A DNA stretch of 64,000 bases. It comes from Pseudomonas trivialis. GTDB taxonomy: Bacteria > Pseudomonadota > Gammaproteobacteria > Pseudomonadales > Pseudomonadaceae. Below the pieces are notes generated by a model. It made no database searches, was not told the origin of the DNA, and worked only from the letters and a program-made list of their open reading frames with translations. The stretch lies in assembly GCF_001439805.1 (NCBI RefSeq), contig NZ_JYLK01000018.1, positions 62,001-126,000 of the forward strand. The letters are read 5' to 3'. Below, piece after piece: positions 31,143-42,500 of this stretch. Numbering within the stretch: position 1 is the stretch's first letter; every line of letters starts with the position of its first letter. A program made the position numbers and the translations under genes.

Positions 31143-32347
31143 TATTATTCCTCGTCTCTTTCCCGTTGGAGCCATAGCCTGGACCATATTCATAGGTATG
31201 CGTGTGGGGGTCGGAATGATATTCAGCAGGCTTTTCTTGGTTCCCATATCCGTGATTAGTGTAATCCGTTCTTTTAACCTGCCGGCCATACTGGGTCGTA
31301 CTCGATCACAGACTTCTCCAGTTTCCCAGTCGCGGGGTTGTACCTCTCCTGTGTCACACTCCCTATTCCAGGAGTGGTCTGATGCGGTTTCTTCCCGGTA
31401 AATACCTCGTCTGGAAACGTTCCTTCCGTTGCAGCACCTTTTGGACCACCAATCGCCTCTGCACCAAAATACCCCTCCGGCAACGCACACGGCCCCGTAT
31501 TGTGCACCCACGTCTTCAAATCCCCAACGTAGAACGTGTGTCCCACGTCCACCGTCAGGTTGAAGGTCTCGCCCACCGGCAAGTAAAGCTCCAGCGACTC
31601 AACCTCAGACGAGGTGTTGTCCGTCTCTCCATCGGCCAGGGATTGCAGCAGATCGCCCGGTTTAAGATCGATAACAGGAATGAAGTCGCGCTTGGCCGGA
31701 ACATAGAACGGGTGACCCGGCGTGACTAGCAGGGTTTCGCCCTCAGCTTTGCCGTCTACCCGAACGCTTTTCAGTTTGAGGCGGTAAATCGGTTGGTCGG
31801 AACGCTGATGGGTGGCCAGAATTTTCGCGGCGAAGGGTTTGCCGCCTCTTTCCGGCTTGCTCCAGACCACGTCGCCGACTTTGAGCGATTCAATGGCGCG
31901 GTCGCCATTCGGGGTAGATACTTTGGTGCCTGCTGCAAAGCAGCAAGGCTCTTTGTATTTGGTCAACACGACTTCATTGCTTCTGGCAACAAGTAAGTCA
32001 TCCGTTCTAACGTAGCTGCCTACATCACCACTGAGGGCCGTCGGTTGGTAGCTACCGATGGATGCAGTTGGTGTACGGGTGCCTGTGCTCTCAAACCGTA
32101 ACGTGGTGTCAACGCTGTTGGGGCTCAGACCGTAGGTTGGGATGTCATCAGCCAATCGGGTCGCCTGCGCCGCAGTAGCTTCGCTTCTCGTCACCAGGGC
32201 ACCGTCTGCCCTGACAAGCGCCGAGGCTTCGCTGGCCTTGGAAATTTGCCCAAACCTGCCGGCAGTAGATCCTGGGGTGGCCATGGTCGCAACGTCAGTG
32301 ACTAACTCTGAGACTTGCGCAGCTGACTCATAGCTGTTGCCTTGCAA
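31135..32347 (-). pseudogene. Orphan pretoxin-HINT domain with toxin tip, frameshifted
   Basis: The frame opens MQGNSYESAAQVSELVTDVA, holds a full PT-HINT domain (CCFAAGTKVSTPNGDRAIES ... TPGHPFYVPAKRDF ... VGHTFYVGDLKTWVHNTG) at about residues 133-285, then a tip. The tip frame stops at 31274 with EYDPVWPAG, but the next frame continues VKRTDYTNHGYG and HSDPHTHTYEYGPG to a TAG at 31135. An extra base near 31290 explains this: without it the text reads EYDPYGRQVKRTDYTNHGYG. The HINT domain of such proteins is thought to release the tip by self-cleavage. The His-rich tip is not identified. Confidence 0.7.
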
Positions 32348-32446
32348 GTCCTTGCTGGCTGGTGAGGGTGACGCCCAGGCTCAGGCGCAGGGCGTCCTTG
32401 CTGGCCAGCACGTTGTCCATCAGGTAGCGGAACTGGTCAGCGTCGC
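32337..32446 (-). pseudogene. Short cdiA fragment
   Basis: About 100 bases nearly match cdiA2 (DQFRYLMDNVLASKDALRLS, then LGVTLTSQQ) and then run out of frame into the HINT remnant. The outer edge at 32446 is the same cdiA breakpoint as at 25065, joined to the same DUF3077 leader. Confidence 0.7.
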
Positions 32447-32594
32447 AAAGTCGTTTTATGACGGCCGTGCGCGGGAGACCTTCGGGTCTGCCGGTTTTCT
32501 CTACTGCCGGTTCGGCAACCTGCGTACAGCTGTCACCCCTGCGTTTGGCGACGTTCGAGTGATGGCATTTATCACTTAAGTAGAGAGCTTAAAG
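32447..32594 (+). promoter_or_regulatory. Leader of DUF3077 copy 3
   Basis: Nearly identical to 25066-25213, including the AGACC-TTCG-GGTCT hairpin and the TTATCACTTAAGTAGAGAGC stretch before the start codon. Confidence 0.55.
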
Positions 32595-32888
32595 ATGAAC
32601 CGATACATGCCATTAACAGGCCACGACTCAACCATTCCCGCGCTGGTGATCGACACGCAAGCGCCTCTCGATGTTCTCTATGACGCCGCCGCGTATCGTA
32701 TTCTTGCGGTGACGCAGTTTTTGGAGAATTTGGCATTTAGGGAGGAGATCAGCAGTGATGCGGTTGTACTGCATGATTTTGCGCTGCTGCTGGCTATCCC
32801 GCTGAGGGATGGGTGTGGTTGGGCGGAAGTTGAACTCACAAGTTTCCTATACAAAAATGGGCGGTTATTTGGTAACCGCCCTGCTTAA
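32595..32888 (+). CDS. DUF3077 protein, copy 3, altered C-terminus
   Basis: The first 73 residues match copy 2 (MNRYMPLTGHDSTIPALVID, through LLAIPLRDGC). A 14-base deletion relative to copy 2 after GGGTGTG removes the codons for LLDV and shifts frame, so the last 24 residues (GWAEVELTSFLYKNGR ...) are unrelated and run into the terminator hairpin. It is probably a damaged copy, although the altered protein is still open. Confidence 0.6.
   Translation: MNRYMPLTGHDSTIPALVIDTQAPLDVLYDAAAYRILAVTQFLENLAFREEISSDAVVLHDFALLLAIPLRDGCGWAEVELTSFLYKNGRLFGNRPA
32859..32881 (-). terminator. Terminator of the cdiA2 module
   Basis: Same perfect 9-bp stem as at 25492-25514, followed on the minus strand by ATTTTT. 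It lies downstream of the SUKH immunity gene and the decayed small membrane ORF. Confidence 0.75.
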
Positions 32889-32909
32889 ATCTAAAGCAGA
32901 AAAATAAAT

Positions 32910-33027
32910 TTATCTCTTAAAGAGCAGAACTTTGGAAAATAGCGCAACAAAACCAGAGAACATCAAAGGGGATATCTGATACCGATGTCGCCTTAGAAAT
33001 TAAATTTTGACCGACACCAATTCCCAT
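32910..33027 (-). pseudogene. Decayed copy of the small membrane ORF
   Basis: The last part (MFSGFVALFSKVLLFKR) aligns with the end of the 47-residue ORF at 25543-25686, but the upstream part is in another frame (MGIGVGQNLISKATSV). It follows the SUKH immunity gene. Confidence 0.4.
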
Positions 33028-33048
33028 AAGATCTCTCGAAATCTCTTA

Positions 33049-33531
33049 TTATTCGGGCGGCCGCTCAAATAACTGGTCTAAAAATTCTGAAAACGAAGAA
33101 GCGACAAATGATAGTTCGGAATCGCTACCTGGGACGGCCTCATGATGCCACATCATCACTTCTGGGTCATCAGAAAGCCGATTTTTACGATAATCAAAAC
33201 AGAGCGCATCTCCGTTTCCTAATACTGAGAAAATAATTAAACCTTGAACGAAATCCTCTGGCGGATGACGGTATTTCATCTCCATTGTCTCGAATGAACC
33301 TTCGATTTCACCGAAAGGTAAAAACATACCAGCGCTGCTCGTAACATCCTCACCGAGAAGACGATTGTAAAAATTGAAAACAGGTTTATTTAAAATAAAC
33401 GCGCCATTAAACCCCACTGAAACTTCTTTGTATTTCGCAGGAAAAACTATACCCGCCAATGCTTCAAAGGCTTCTATATCAGCAGGATCACCTTGACCAT
33501 AATAAGAATCAAAACTTACTCCAGCGATCAT
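33049..33531 (-). CDS. cdiI: SMI1/KNR4 (SUKH) family immunity protein for CdiA2
   Basis: The 160-residue protein has the SUKH pattern: DIEAFEALAGIVFPAKYKEV near residue 18, then FNGAF, LPFGEIEGSFETME around residue 70 and a GNGDALCFDYR strand near 105. Its ATG follows the cdiA2 stop with no gap (TAAATG). SUKH proteins are common partners of WHH-type HNH toxins, in agreement with the CdiA2 tip. It acts in the cytoplasm by binding the incoming nuclease domain. Confidence 0.85.
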   Translation of the reverse strand: MIAGVSFDSYYGQGDPADIEAFEALAGIVFPAKYKEVSVGFNGAFILNKPVFNFYNRLLGEDVTSSAGMFLPFGEIEGSFETMEMKYRHPPEDFVQGLIIFSVLGNGDALCFDYRKNRLSDDPEVMMWHHEAVPGSDSELSFVASSFSEFLDQLFERPPE

Positions 33532-36500
33532 TTATTGCCCCTTACTCATCGATTCCCACCCGACGTGACGCGCACCATTATGAAAAACTTCGGGAACCAG
33601 CTGCATCCTACCGGTATCCTGATGGTGATGCCAAGTATAGCCGGGGATTTTATCTTGGCCACTGCGAATTGCTTTTAGCTGTACGTCCGTAAATGCGGAC
33701 CTTGGAAAGGCGCCATTCTCTATCTGCACTCGCAGATCACGGGTCGCCATCCTTAGCTGACCATCATAACTGGCAGCTCGGAAATCTCTAATGTTTATCT
33801 GAGTGTCAAACTTTGTAATATCGTCAAATATAGGGAACCCTTTATTATCAAAGACCACCCGGGCGCTGGTACCGTCTGGTAGGACAATATCTTTATGCAT
33901 TCCGGCCAGTTTTACATTAGGCATTCCTGCGGGCGGCACTGTCGTGGATAACACATTGTCAGCTCCGTATTTATTAACCAACTCCTCCCGCATAGTTCGT
34001 GAGTCGTAAGGCAAATCGCCGAGATTGCCATGAAGCGAACACCCTCCCGAATTACACTCATAACAAGGCCCAACGTTATGTACCCAGGTACTTAACTTGC
34101 CAACGTAGAACGTATGACCAATATCAACTGTCAGATTGTAGGTCTTCCCCTGTGACTGCAGCAGCTTTATTGATACAACGGAGATCGAAGCCTCTTGCGT
34201 CGCCCCATCCCCCAACGACTGCAGTTGATCACCCGGCTTGAGCTCTATAAGTGGCACAAAGCCTTTGCGCGCTGGGACATAGAACGGATGCCCCGGCGTC
34301 ACTTGCAGAGTCTCAGTGAGACCTTCACCGGTACTGCCGTTCTTCACAAGCGTCAACTGATAGATCGGTTGATCCGTGCGAATGTGGGTTGCTGAGACCT
34401 TCGAGGCGAACGGCTCACCGCCTTCTTCAGGTTTGGTCCAGACGACGTCGCCCACCCTGAGCGCATCAATGGCTCGTTCACCATCAGGGGTGGCGACCAT
34501 AGTCCCGGCTGCAAAACAGCATGGGCTATAGCCTGCTAATTTGGCCTGTGCTTGGTTGGCAAACTGTTCAGTACCCTTACCCGCCGCCGCATCCAAGCCT
34601 TTACCAGCTGCTGACTCAATGCCCTTTCCGGCAACAGTCTCTGCAGCCTTGCCAGCGATAGCCTCCGTACCTTTAACCGCTAATGCGTCGCGCGCTGCCA
34701 ACTCTTTGATTGCGCTTAACAATGCTCCCTTGCCTACTCCACCTACGGGCATAAGCTCAGCAAGCAGCTTGAGATCAATATCTGAATTAATGCCACCACT
34801 TGCCAAAACACGTAGCCGGTCTATTTGCTCTGCTTGGGAGGCGGCGTCAGAACTGAGCGCGGCGATCTCAGGGAGTTTCGTGATAGCCGTACGCTCTCCG
34901 TATTGCTCGGACCACGCATCAGGCACAACACCCATGCCACCAGGTTCGTTGTTGTAGGTTGTGTTACTTGAAGGATTGAACAGCAGCGAATCCTTGTACT
35001 GCTTTTCTGTGGACTTGAACGCAACGACCTGACCCCCGTTGGCAACAATGGGGCTGCCATCTCCCCAGGTCAGCAGGACTTTCTCGTTTTGCAGCTTGGT
35101 GATAACTCCCCGCGCAACAGTCAGGTCGTCACCTAATGCTTGCCCTTCAGGGTTAGAAGGACCGTAACCGGCCAGAATCCCTTGAAGCTCATTGTTGGTT
35201 TTCTGATCGACCTCGCCTCCGGCAACAAACGTTAGGAGCGCATCCCACTCAAAACCAGATCGGCTTTGACCTTTGGTGGCATCTAAACTCTTGGCCTCTT
35301 GGGCCAGTCGCTTCTCTTCTTGAACGTGCAACTTGCGGTTGTATGACTGTGCATTCCCGGCGATTTCCGAGCCCATGGCGACATCGCCATTAACACTCGC
35401 GGCAGCGAGCAGTCCCACCAGCTTCGAAGCCGCATTGACCAGTCGATCGTGTTCCGCTGGATCATTGCCACTGAGCAAAGGCGACTTATCCAACGCCACA
35501 ATAAGGGCTTCATTAGCACCCGCAGCCATCGCGCCCGTTTTAAAGTCGCCGCCCATTGCTTCTGAAAGCAAACCACCTACAACAGCATGCAGTGCAGTTT
35601 TGCTCAGGCCGCTGTCTTGAAGTTTGAAGGCATTACCAAAATCACCAACGCCGGTGAACGCGGTCGCCTGCATTACATCGAAAAGGCTGCCCTTCATTGC
35701 ATCCTTGAAGCTGCCTTGTCCAAGAGCTTCAGAGAGCGTTCCGCGTACGGCCCCGCCAGCCAATTGAATCGTTCCAAAACGGCCAATCGCTGCGGGGTCA
35801 TTCCAATGGGGTACGACGCTTGGTCCGCTTACCTTGTTAGTTACAGGGTCGCTCTGCGCGCCAAACCAATTGCCACTGGCGTAATTCACAAAGCCCGCAG
35901 AAGCCCCCGCGATCAGTGACTGCTTCAAGCTGTCGCTGCTGAAGGTTTCCTTGAATGCGGCCCCCAAGTTGCCTTTATTGTTTATGGTGCTGACGACGCC
36001 GGTACTGGCAAGCGAGGTCAACGAGGCAGTCGCGATGACGTTGCCCAACCCTGCTGCAGTTCCTGCAACTGCTGCGGTGGTCGACGTCGCAGCGGTAGCG
36101 GCTGTCGCGGCCGCCATAGTGGAGCCGGCCCCTACTGCGCTACCTGCCGAAGCAGCTAGCGCACTGGCCGCTCCCGCCGTCAACACGGTGACAACGATAA
36201 TGATTGCCAACATTGCGCCTTGGCCGAGGCTGGAGTGGCTGTATTTAAAGGAGTCGTGCAATTCCTTCACCTGCCGCCAATCCACATCCCCACGCTTCTC
36301 GGCTTCTTTCAACCAAGCCAACTGTGGATCTGCCTTGACCATCACATCAATCGTCTGGCTAACCGTGTTCTGATTGATCTGTTTGATATCGATCTTCAGC
36401 CCATTAACAGCCTTGATCGCCAACGCCCCCTGCGCCTGCAACTCACTCTGGCGCAACGTCTCGTCGGTATTACCCTTGCCCTTGGCACTGGTCCAAGCCA

Positions 36501-39500
36501 AGTCACTCTTACTCTTCTCGTGACTCTCTTGATGCAGGTCCTTCACCGCTTCAAACGTCACCGCACCGCCGCTGGCAATCGTCAGATCGTTACCGCTGTT
36601 CAGCTTGGCACGCTGGTAGAGTTGATCCCCACCACTGACCAGCGACAAATCACCACCGGTCTTGATCTCGGTTCCTACATTGGTGACGCGCGTGACTTCA
36701 TCCCGCTTGGTTTCCTTGGCGCCCCAGCCTCCCTTCTTTTTCATGTCGTAAAGGCTGTAGGTGCTGTCCTGCGCCGCCAACAAGCTCAACTTATCCCCGC
36801 TATACAGATAAGCCTCATTCCCCGCACTGATCTTGCTCGCAACAATCGTCGTGTCACGCCCGGCCTGGCTGACAAAATCCCCACCCGCCGTCAGTACGCT
36901 CGCCACTTGGGTGGTCTGGTCGTCCGAGGTCTTGATGCGTTTCTTGCCGTGCTTCTCCTTGCCTTCGACGTTGTGCATGTCGCTGACCGACGCGACGTTG
37001 AAGTCGCGTCCGGCTTCGACCGTGAGGTCTTTGCCGGCGGTGGCGCTGCTGCCGATGATGTTGACGTCCTGCCCCGCTTTCATCGTCAGGTTGCCGCCCG
37101 CTGTGACGCTGGCGGCGAGGTTTTTGACGTCGGTGGTGATGCTGGATTTTTCGCCGCCGTCACGGATCTCGTGTTTGACGCTGGTGTCGCTGGCGGCGAT
37201 CAGGTTGAGGTCGCGGCCGGCGCGCAGGGTGGCGTCGTTGCCGGCGACCAGTGCGCCTCGGTTGGTGAGGTCGCGGCCAGCGTCCATGGCGAGATTTTCG
37301 CGGGCGACGATGGTGCCGGCGCTGGTGTCGGTGAGGGTGCGCATGCCGGCGCCGTCGCGTACTTGGATGGCGGTGGTGTCGTTGGTGATGTCGCCTTTGA
37401 GGGCGGCGAGGCTGACCTGTTTGCCGCGAATTTCGCCGGCCATGGCGTTGCGAATGCTGTCGTCGGCCAGCAGGCTCAGGTTGTTGCCGGCTTCCACGAG
37501 GCCGCCGGTGTAGATGCTGCCGCCACGGCTGGCGGCGGTGAGGTTGTTGCTGGCGCGCAGGGTGCCGACGTTGATGAGGTCGCCGCCGGTGACCAGGTTG
37601 AGGTCGCGGCCCTGGATCAGGCTGTTGCCGCGCACGTTGCGCGATTCGGCCTGGGCCAGGTAAAGCACGGGCACAAGGACGGTCTGGCCGTCGATCACGC
37701 GGTTTTCCATCCACACGATGTCGTGTGTCAGGGCGCCGACTTGCTGGCTGGTGAGGGTGACGCCCAGGCTCAGGCGCAGGGCGTCCTTGCTGGCCAGCGC
37801 GTTGTCCATCAGGTAGCGGAACTGGTCAGCGTCGCTGTAGAGGCCGCCGGCGAGGAAGCGTTGGCCGGTTTGCGCGAGCACGGCGTCGCGGATCAGGCGG
37901 GTTTCGTACTGGCCGTCACCGAGGCGGCGCCAGGCGTTGTCGCCGGTGAAGCCGAGTTTGCCGAGCATGTAGTCGGAGCTGAAGAAGCCCGACAGCGAGG
38001 TGAACTCGGGGTTGGTCTCGATCAGATAACGGCTGGTCGGGTCGGGATTTTTGACGAACAGGCCGTATTCGCCCTTGGGCAGCTGGAAGTTCGGCGCGGT
38101 GGTGGGGTCGACCGGGGCGAAGGCGGTGCCGGTGTAGTCCACGGGCACGAAGCCGCCGCCGGGGGCGACGGCAGCCACTGGCAATACGCTGCCGGCTGCC
38201 TGGGCACTCGGGTCGTTGGCGTGTTTGCTCAGGTTGATGTTGATGCCACCGACCGGGATGCCGGTCTGGTCATCGCCCAGGCGTCCGGTGAGTTGGGCCA
38301 GGGTGTTGTCGTGCAGCGTGCCGTTTTGCAGGGTGCGGGTGACATTGAGGTTGACGGTGCCGCCAGCTTGCAGGGTGGCGTCGTAGCCGGGGCCGCTGTT
38401 GTCGGTCCAGGTGGTGACGTCGCTTATGTGCTCGAAAGGATAGCTATTGGGTGAGCGGTTTTTCAGCTCTTCGAAGCGCGCCTTATCGAAATGCCCAGCC
38501 GCCGTGGCCGCATTGAAAGCGGGAACGTCGACATGTTGCATGCTTTCAAACAAATCGTCGGAAACGTGACCTGGCGTGATGACGACAATCTTGCGCTGCC
38601 CTGTGCGCGTGGCGGCGCCCTGGTTGAGCAAGTCACCGGCGGTGATACTCAGGTCGCCATTGGCAGCCATCAGGCTGTAGCGGTTCTGCACATTGTCGCC
38701 TTGCAGCAGCATGTTTTTGCCAGCCACCAGGCGCGCCGCCACCGAATCTTTGGTCGCCGCCTCAAGGTACGTCTCGTAGATGGTGATCAGGCCTTTTTCC
38801 CAGTTGTCTTTCTCACCGCAGTGCTGGCCACAGACCCAACTCAAGCTGCCTGTGGTCAGCGTCTGCCCGAGTTCGAACTCATCTTTGGCGTTTTCGATAA
38901 AGCCTGCATTGATGCCGATCGAGCCTTCGCTTTCCACGGTGCCGGAGCGGTTGCTGAACAGCACGGCACGCCCGCCATCCTGTGCGGCGAAGCTCAAGTT
39001 GCCCTTGCTGTAGACATCGCCATAGAGGTTGCTGAAACCATTGCTGCGCAGGGTCATATCGCCGCCGCTGAACAACAGCGAATTGGCCGCGTTGGTGATG
39101 CCGTTGACGGCAGTGAGGTTCAGCGCACCCTGGGCACCGAGGGTGCCACGGTTGTTGATCTGTGCGGCGGCGATATCCAGCTGCTGGCGGGCGGTGAGGA
39201 AGCCGAGGTTGTCCAGGGTGCCGCTCAGGTTGAGCCGCGTATTGACGGCCGCCAGACGCCCGCCGTTCTGGCTGAGGTTATTGGCCGTCACCGTCAGGTT
39301 TTGCAGGGCCGAGACACGGCCGCTGTTGGTGATGTCGCCACCGGTGGTGATGCTCAGGTCACCGTCGCTGAGCAGTTCGCCGCCGTTGTCCAGGCTGGCT
39401 ACGTCAAGCACCAGGCCCTTGCCGCTGGCCAGGCGATCGCCTGCCTTGAGGGCCAGACCCTGAGCGCTTTTGTAGGTGAGCGCTTCGTTGAGCTGCACGC

Positions 39501-42500
39501 TGCCCAGGCCGTCGACCTTGCCGAAGGCCCAATCGGCGGTGCCCATGCCGTTGATGCGGCCCAGGCTGCCGCTGAGGCCGGCGGTGTTGAGGTGGAACAG
39601 GCCCAGGCCCGCATGCTGCACCTGGCCGGACTGGTTGTTCAGGCTGGCGGCATCGAGGCTGAAGGCGGTGCTGCCGAATTCGAGGACGCCGTTCTGGTTG
39701 TTGACCGCGCCGCTGAGGTTGAGGCTGCTGCTGGCACCGCCCAGTGCGCGCAGTTGGCCGCCGGCGCTGTTGTCGAGGTTGCCGCCGCTGAGGGTCAGGC
39801 CCTGGTTGGCTTCGATCAGGCCGCCACGGTTGGTCAGGGTGTCGAGTGAGGTCAGGGCGATCCGGTTGCCGCTGATCTGGCCGTTGCCACTGTTGTCGAG
39901 GGTGGCACCGCTGACGGTCACCTGCTCTTTGCCGAACAGCTTGCCGCCGGTGTTGACCAGCGCCTGGACCGTCAATTGCAGGTCGCCCACCAGGCTCGCC
40001 ATCAGGCCGTCGCCGCTGTTGTCGGCCTTGGCAGCGGTCACGTTGAGCGTGTCGCCTTGCACCGTGCCGCCCTGGTTGTCGAGGGTTGCGGTGTTCAGTT
40101 CCGTCAGGGCGCCGCCGCTGAGGATCAGGCCTTTGCGGTTGCTCACGTCCTGGCCGTTGTAGCTCAGGCCCTGGTTGCCGGCCAGCAGTTGGCCGGCGTC
40201 GTTGTTCAGGTGCTGGGCGGCGATGTCCAGGCGCTTGCCGCGCAGGGTGCCGGCGTTGTTGTTGAGGGTGGTGAGGTGCTTGACCAGCACGCTGCGCTCG
40301 CCGGCATCGATGACGCCGTCGACGTTGGTCAACAGGTCGCTGACGTTGAAGGTGATATCGCCGCCGTTGCTGACCAGCGCGCCCTTGCTGCTGTTGTTCA
40401 GGGTTTGCGCGGTCACTTCGACGCTGTTGCCGAGCAGGATGCCGGCGCTGTTGTCCAGGCGCTCGCCTTGCAGCTGCAGCAGGCCTTCGCTCTGGATGCG
40501 GCCCTGGGCGTTGAGCAACTGGCCGGGGCCCTTGAGCAGCAGGCTCACGCCCTGGGTGCCACCGGCGAGCAGGCCGGCCGCGCGGTTGTCGAGGCCCGAG
40601 GCGCGCACGTCGAGTTGGTCACCCAGCACGCGGCCGGCACGGTTGTCGATCTGCCCGCCGCTCACATTCAGCAGCAGTTGCTTGCCGGTGATCACGCCAC
40701 TCTGGTTGTCCAGGTTCGCGGCGCCCAGTTGCACGTTGCCCTGCCCGGCTTGCAAGCGGCCCTGGGCGTTGTTGAGCTGTTGCGCGACGGCGAGGGTGAG
40801 CGTGCCGGTGTTGGCGCTCAACACGCCATTGGCGTTGCTGCTGAGCGTGCCGGCGGTGAGGTTGAGGTCAGTGGCGGCCTGGGCAAAACCCTGGCTGTTG
40901 TTGAAAGCGTTGGTGGCGTTGAGGTTGAGCACGCCGCTGTCGGCTTGCAGCAGGCCCTTGAGGCTGTTGTCGATGTTGCCGGCGTTTACCGTCAGCGCGT
41001 TGCCCAGCAGCACACCGTTCTGGTTGTTCAGGTTGCCTGCGTTCACCGTCACCTGGCTGGCGACGATTTGCCCGCCGCTGTTGTTCAGCTCGGTGCTGTT
41101 GAGCGCCAGGCTGCCGCCGGACATTTCGATGCGGCCCTGGCGGTTGTCCAGGTTTGCGCTGGTGAGCGTGGCGGCCTGGCCGTCACCAAAGCGGATCAAA
41201 CCGCCAAGGTTGACGATGGCCGGCGCGTCGACCACCAGCGCCTGCTCGCCGAACAGACGCGCGGTGGCGCCCTGGTTGCTGACGCTGGCGCTGCTGACGT
41301 TGACCGTTTTTGCCTGGATGATTGCGCCCTGGTTGGTCAGCGCCTGCGCGGCGGTGATCGCCAGTGCACGGCTGGCCAGGAGGTTGCTGCTGGTGTTGAC
41401 GGTCTGCGCGTTGATCGTCAGATCGCCGCTGCTGTTGCGGCTGTTGTCGGGGGCGACGCCGGCTTCGATGATGCCGGCGTTGGTGAGGTTGGCCGCCGTA
41501 AGGTCGATGCGTTGACCGGCGGCGATGCTCTTGCGGTTGACCAGGGCCTGGGCGCTGGTCACCTGCACGTTGCCGGTGGCGTAGACCTTGTCGGTGAGGT
41601 CGACCGACTGTGCGGTGACCTTGACGTTACCGGTGGCGGCCGCCTGGGCCATGCTCAGTCGGCCGTTGGCGTCCAGTTGAATGTCGCCGCCGCTGGCCGC
41701 CAGGGTGCCGTCGAGCTTCACGCCCACGCCAGCCTCGGTGCCCACCAGTTTGATTGCACCGGCGTACATGCCGCCCAGGGCCGACGAGTCGATGGCCAGC
41801 TCGGGCTTGGCGCTGCCGTCGTCGGCGCGCGGGGTGGCGTTCAGGGTGTTGGCGTCGACGTCGTTGCGCCCGGCGATCACGTTCAGTTCACGCGCGTTGA
41901 TCTGCGCGTTGATTTTTGCCGTGCGGGTGATGATTTCGAAGCGGTCGACGTTGCTCGCGTTGAGGCCTTCGCCGTCGATGGTCACGGCGCCGCCGTCGAC
42001 CTGGTAGCGCTGCAGTTGACCGTTTGCGTCGAGCACCGGCTTGCCGGTGGTGAGGGTCACGTTGGGCGTGTTGATAAAGCCGCAGCCGCTGCAGGTAACA
42101 CCGTACGGGTTGGCCACGATGACCTTGGCCGATTGCCCCGCCACTTCGGTGTAACCGCGCAACTGGCTGGGGCTGCCGCCGTTGACTTCGTTGAGGATGA
42201 CGCTGGCCGCGCCGCCCTTGAGGTTCGGGTTGCCGACGATAAAGCCGCCCAATTGGGTGTTGGTCACCGCACCATTGGCGTTGTTGAGGATGACGCCGTT
42301 GGGGCCGACGTTGTAGTCGCTGTACTGGTTATGGGACAAGCCCGCGCCATTGGGCGTGGCGATGTTCACCACGGGCACGCCATTGCCCGCCTGGCCGACC
42401 GTGGTGCCGGGTGCGCTTACCACGATGCCTTCGGCCTGAGCCAGCAGCGGCTGCCAGAACAACGCGTTGGCCAGGATCAGCGCGAGCCCACGCTTGGGCA

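Noticed and set aside
31400-34520. HINT domains considered as inteins
   Set aside because: They sit just before variable toxin tips, with no extein continuing after them. This is the pretoxin-HINT arrangement, not an intein in a host protein.
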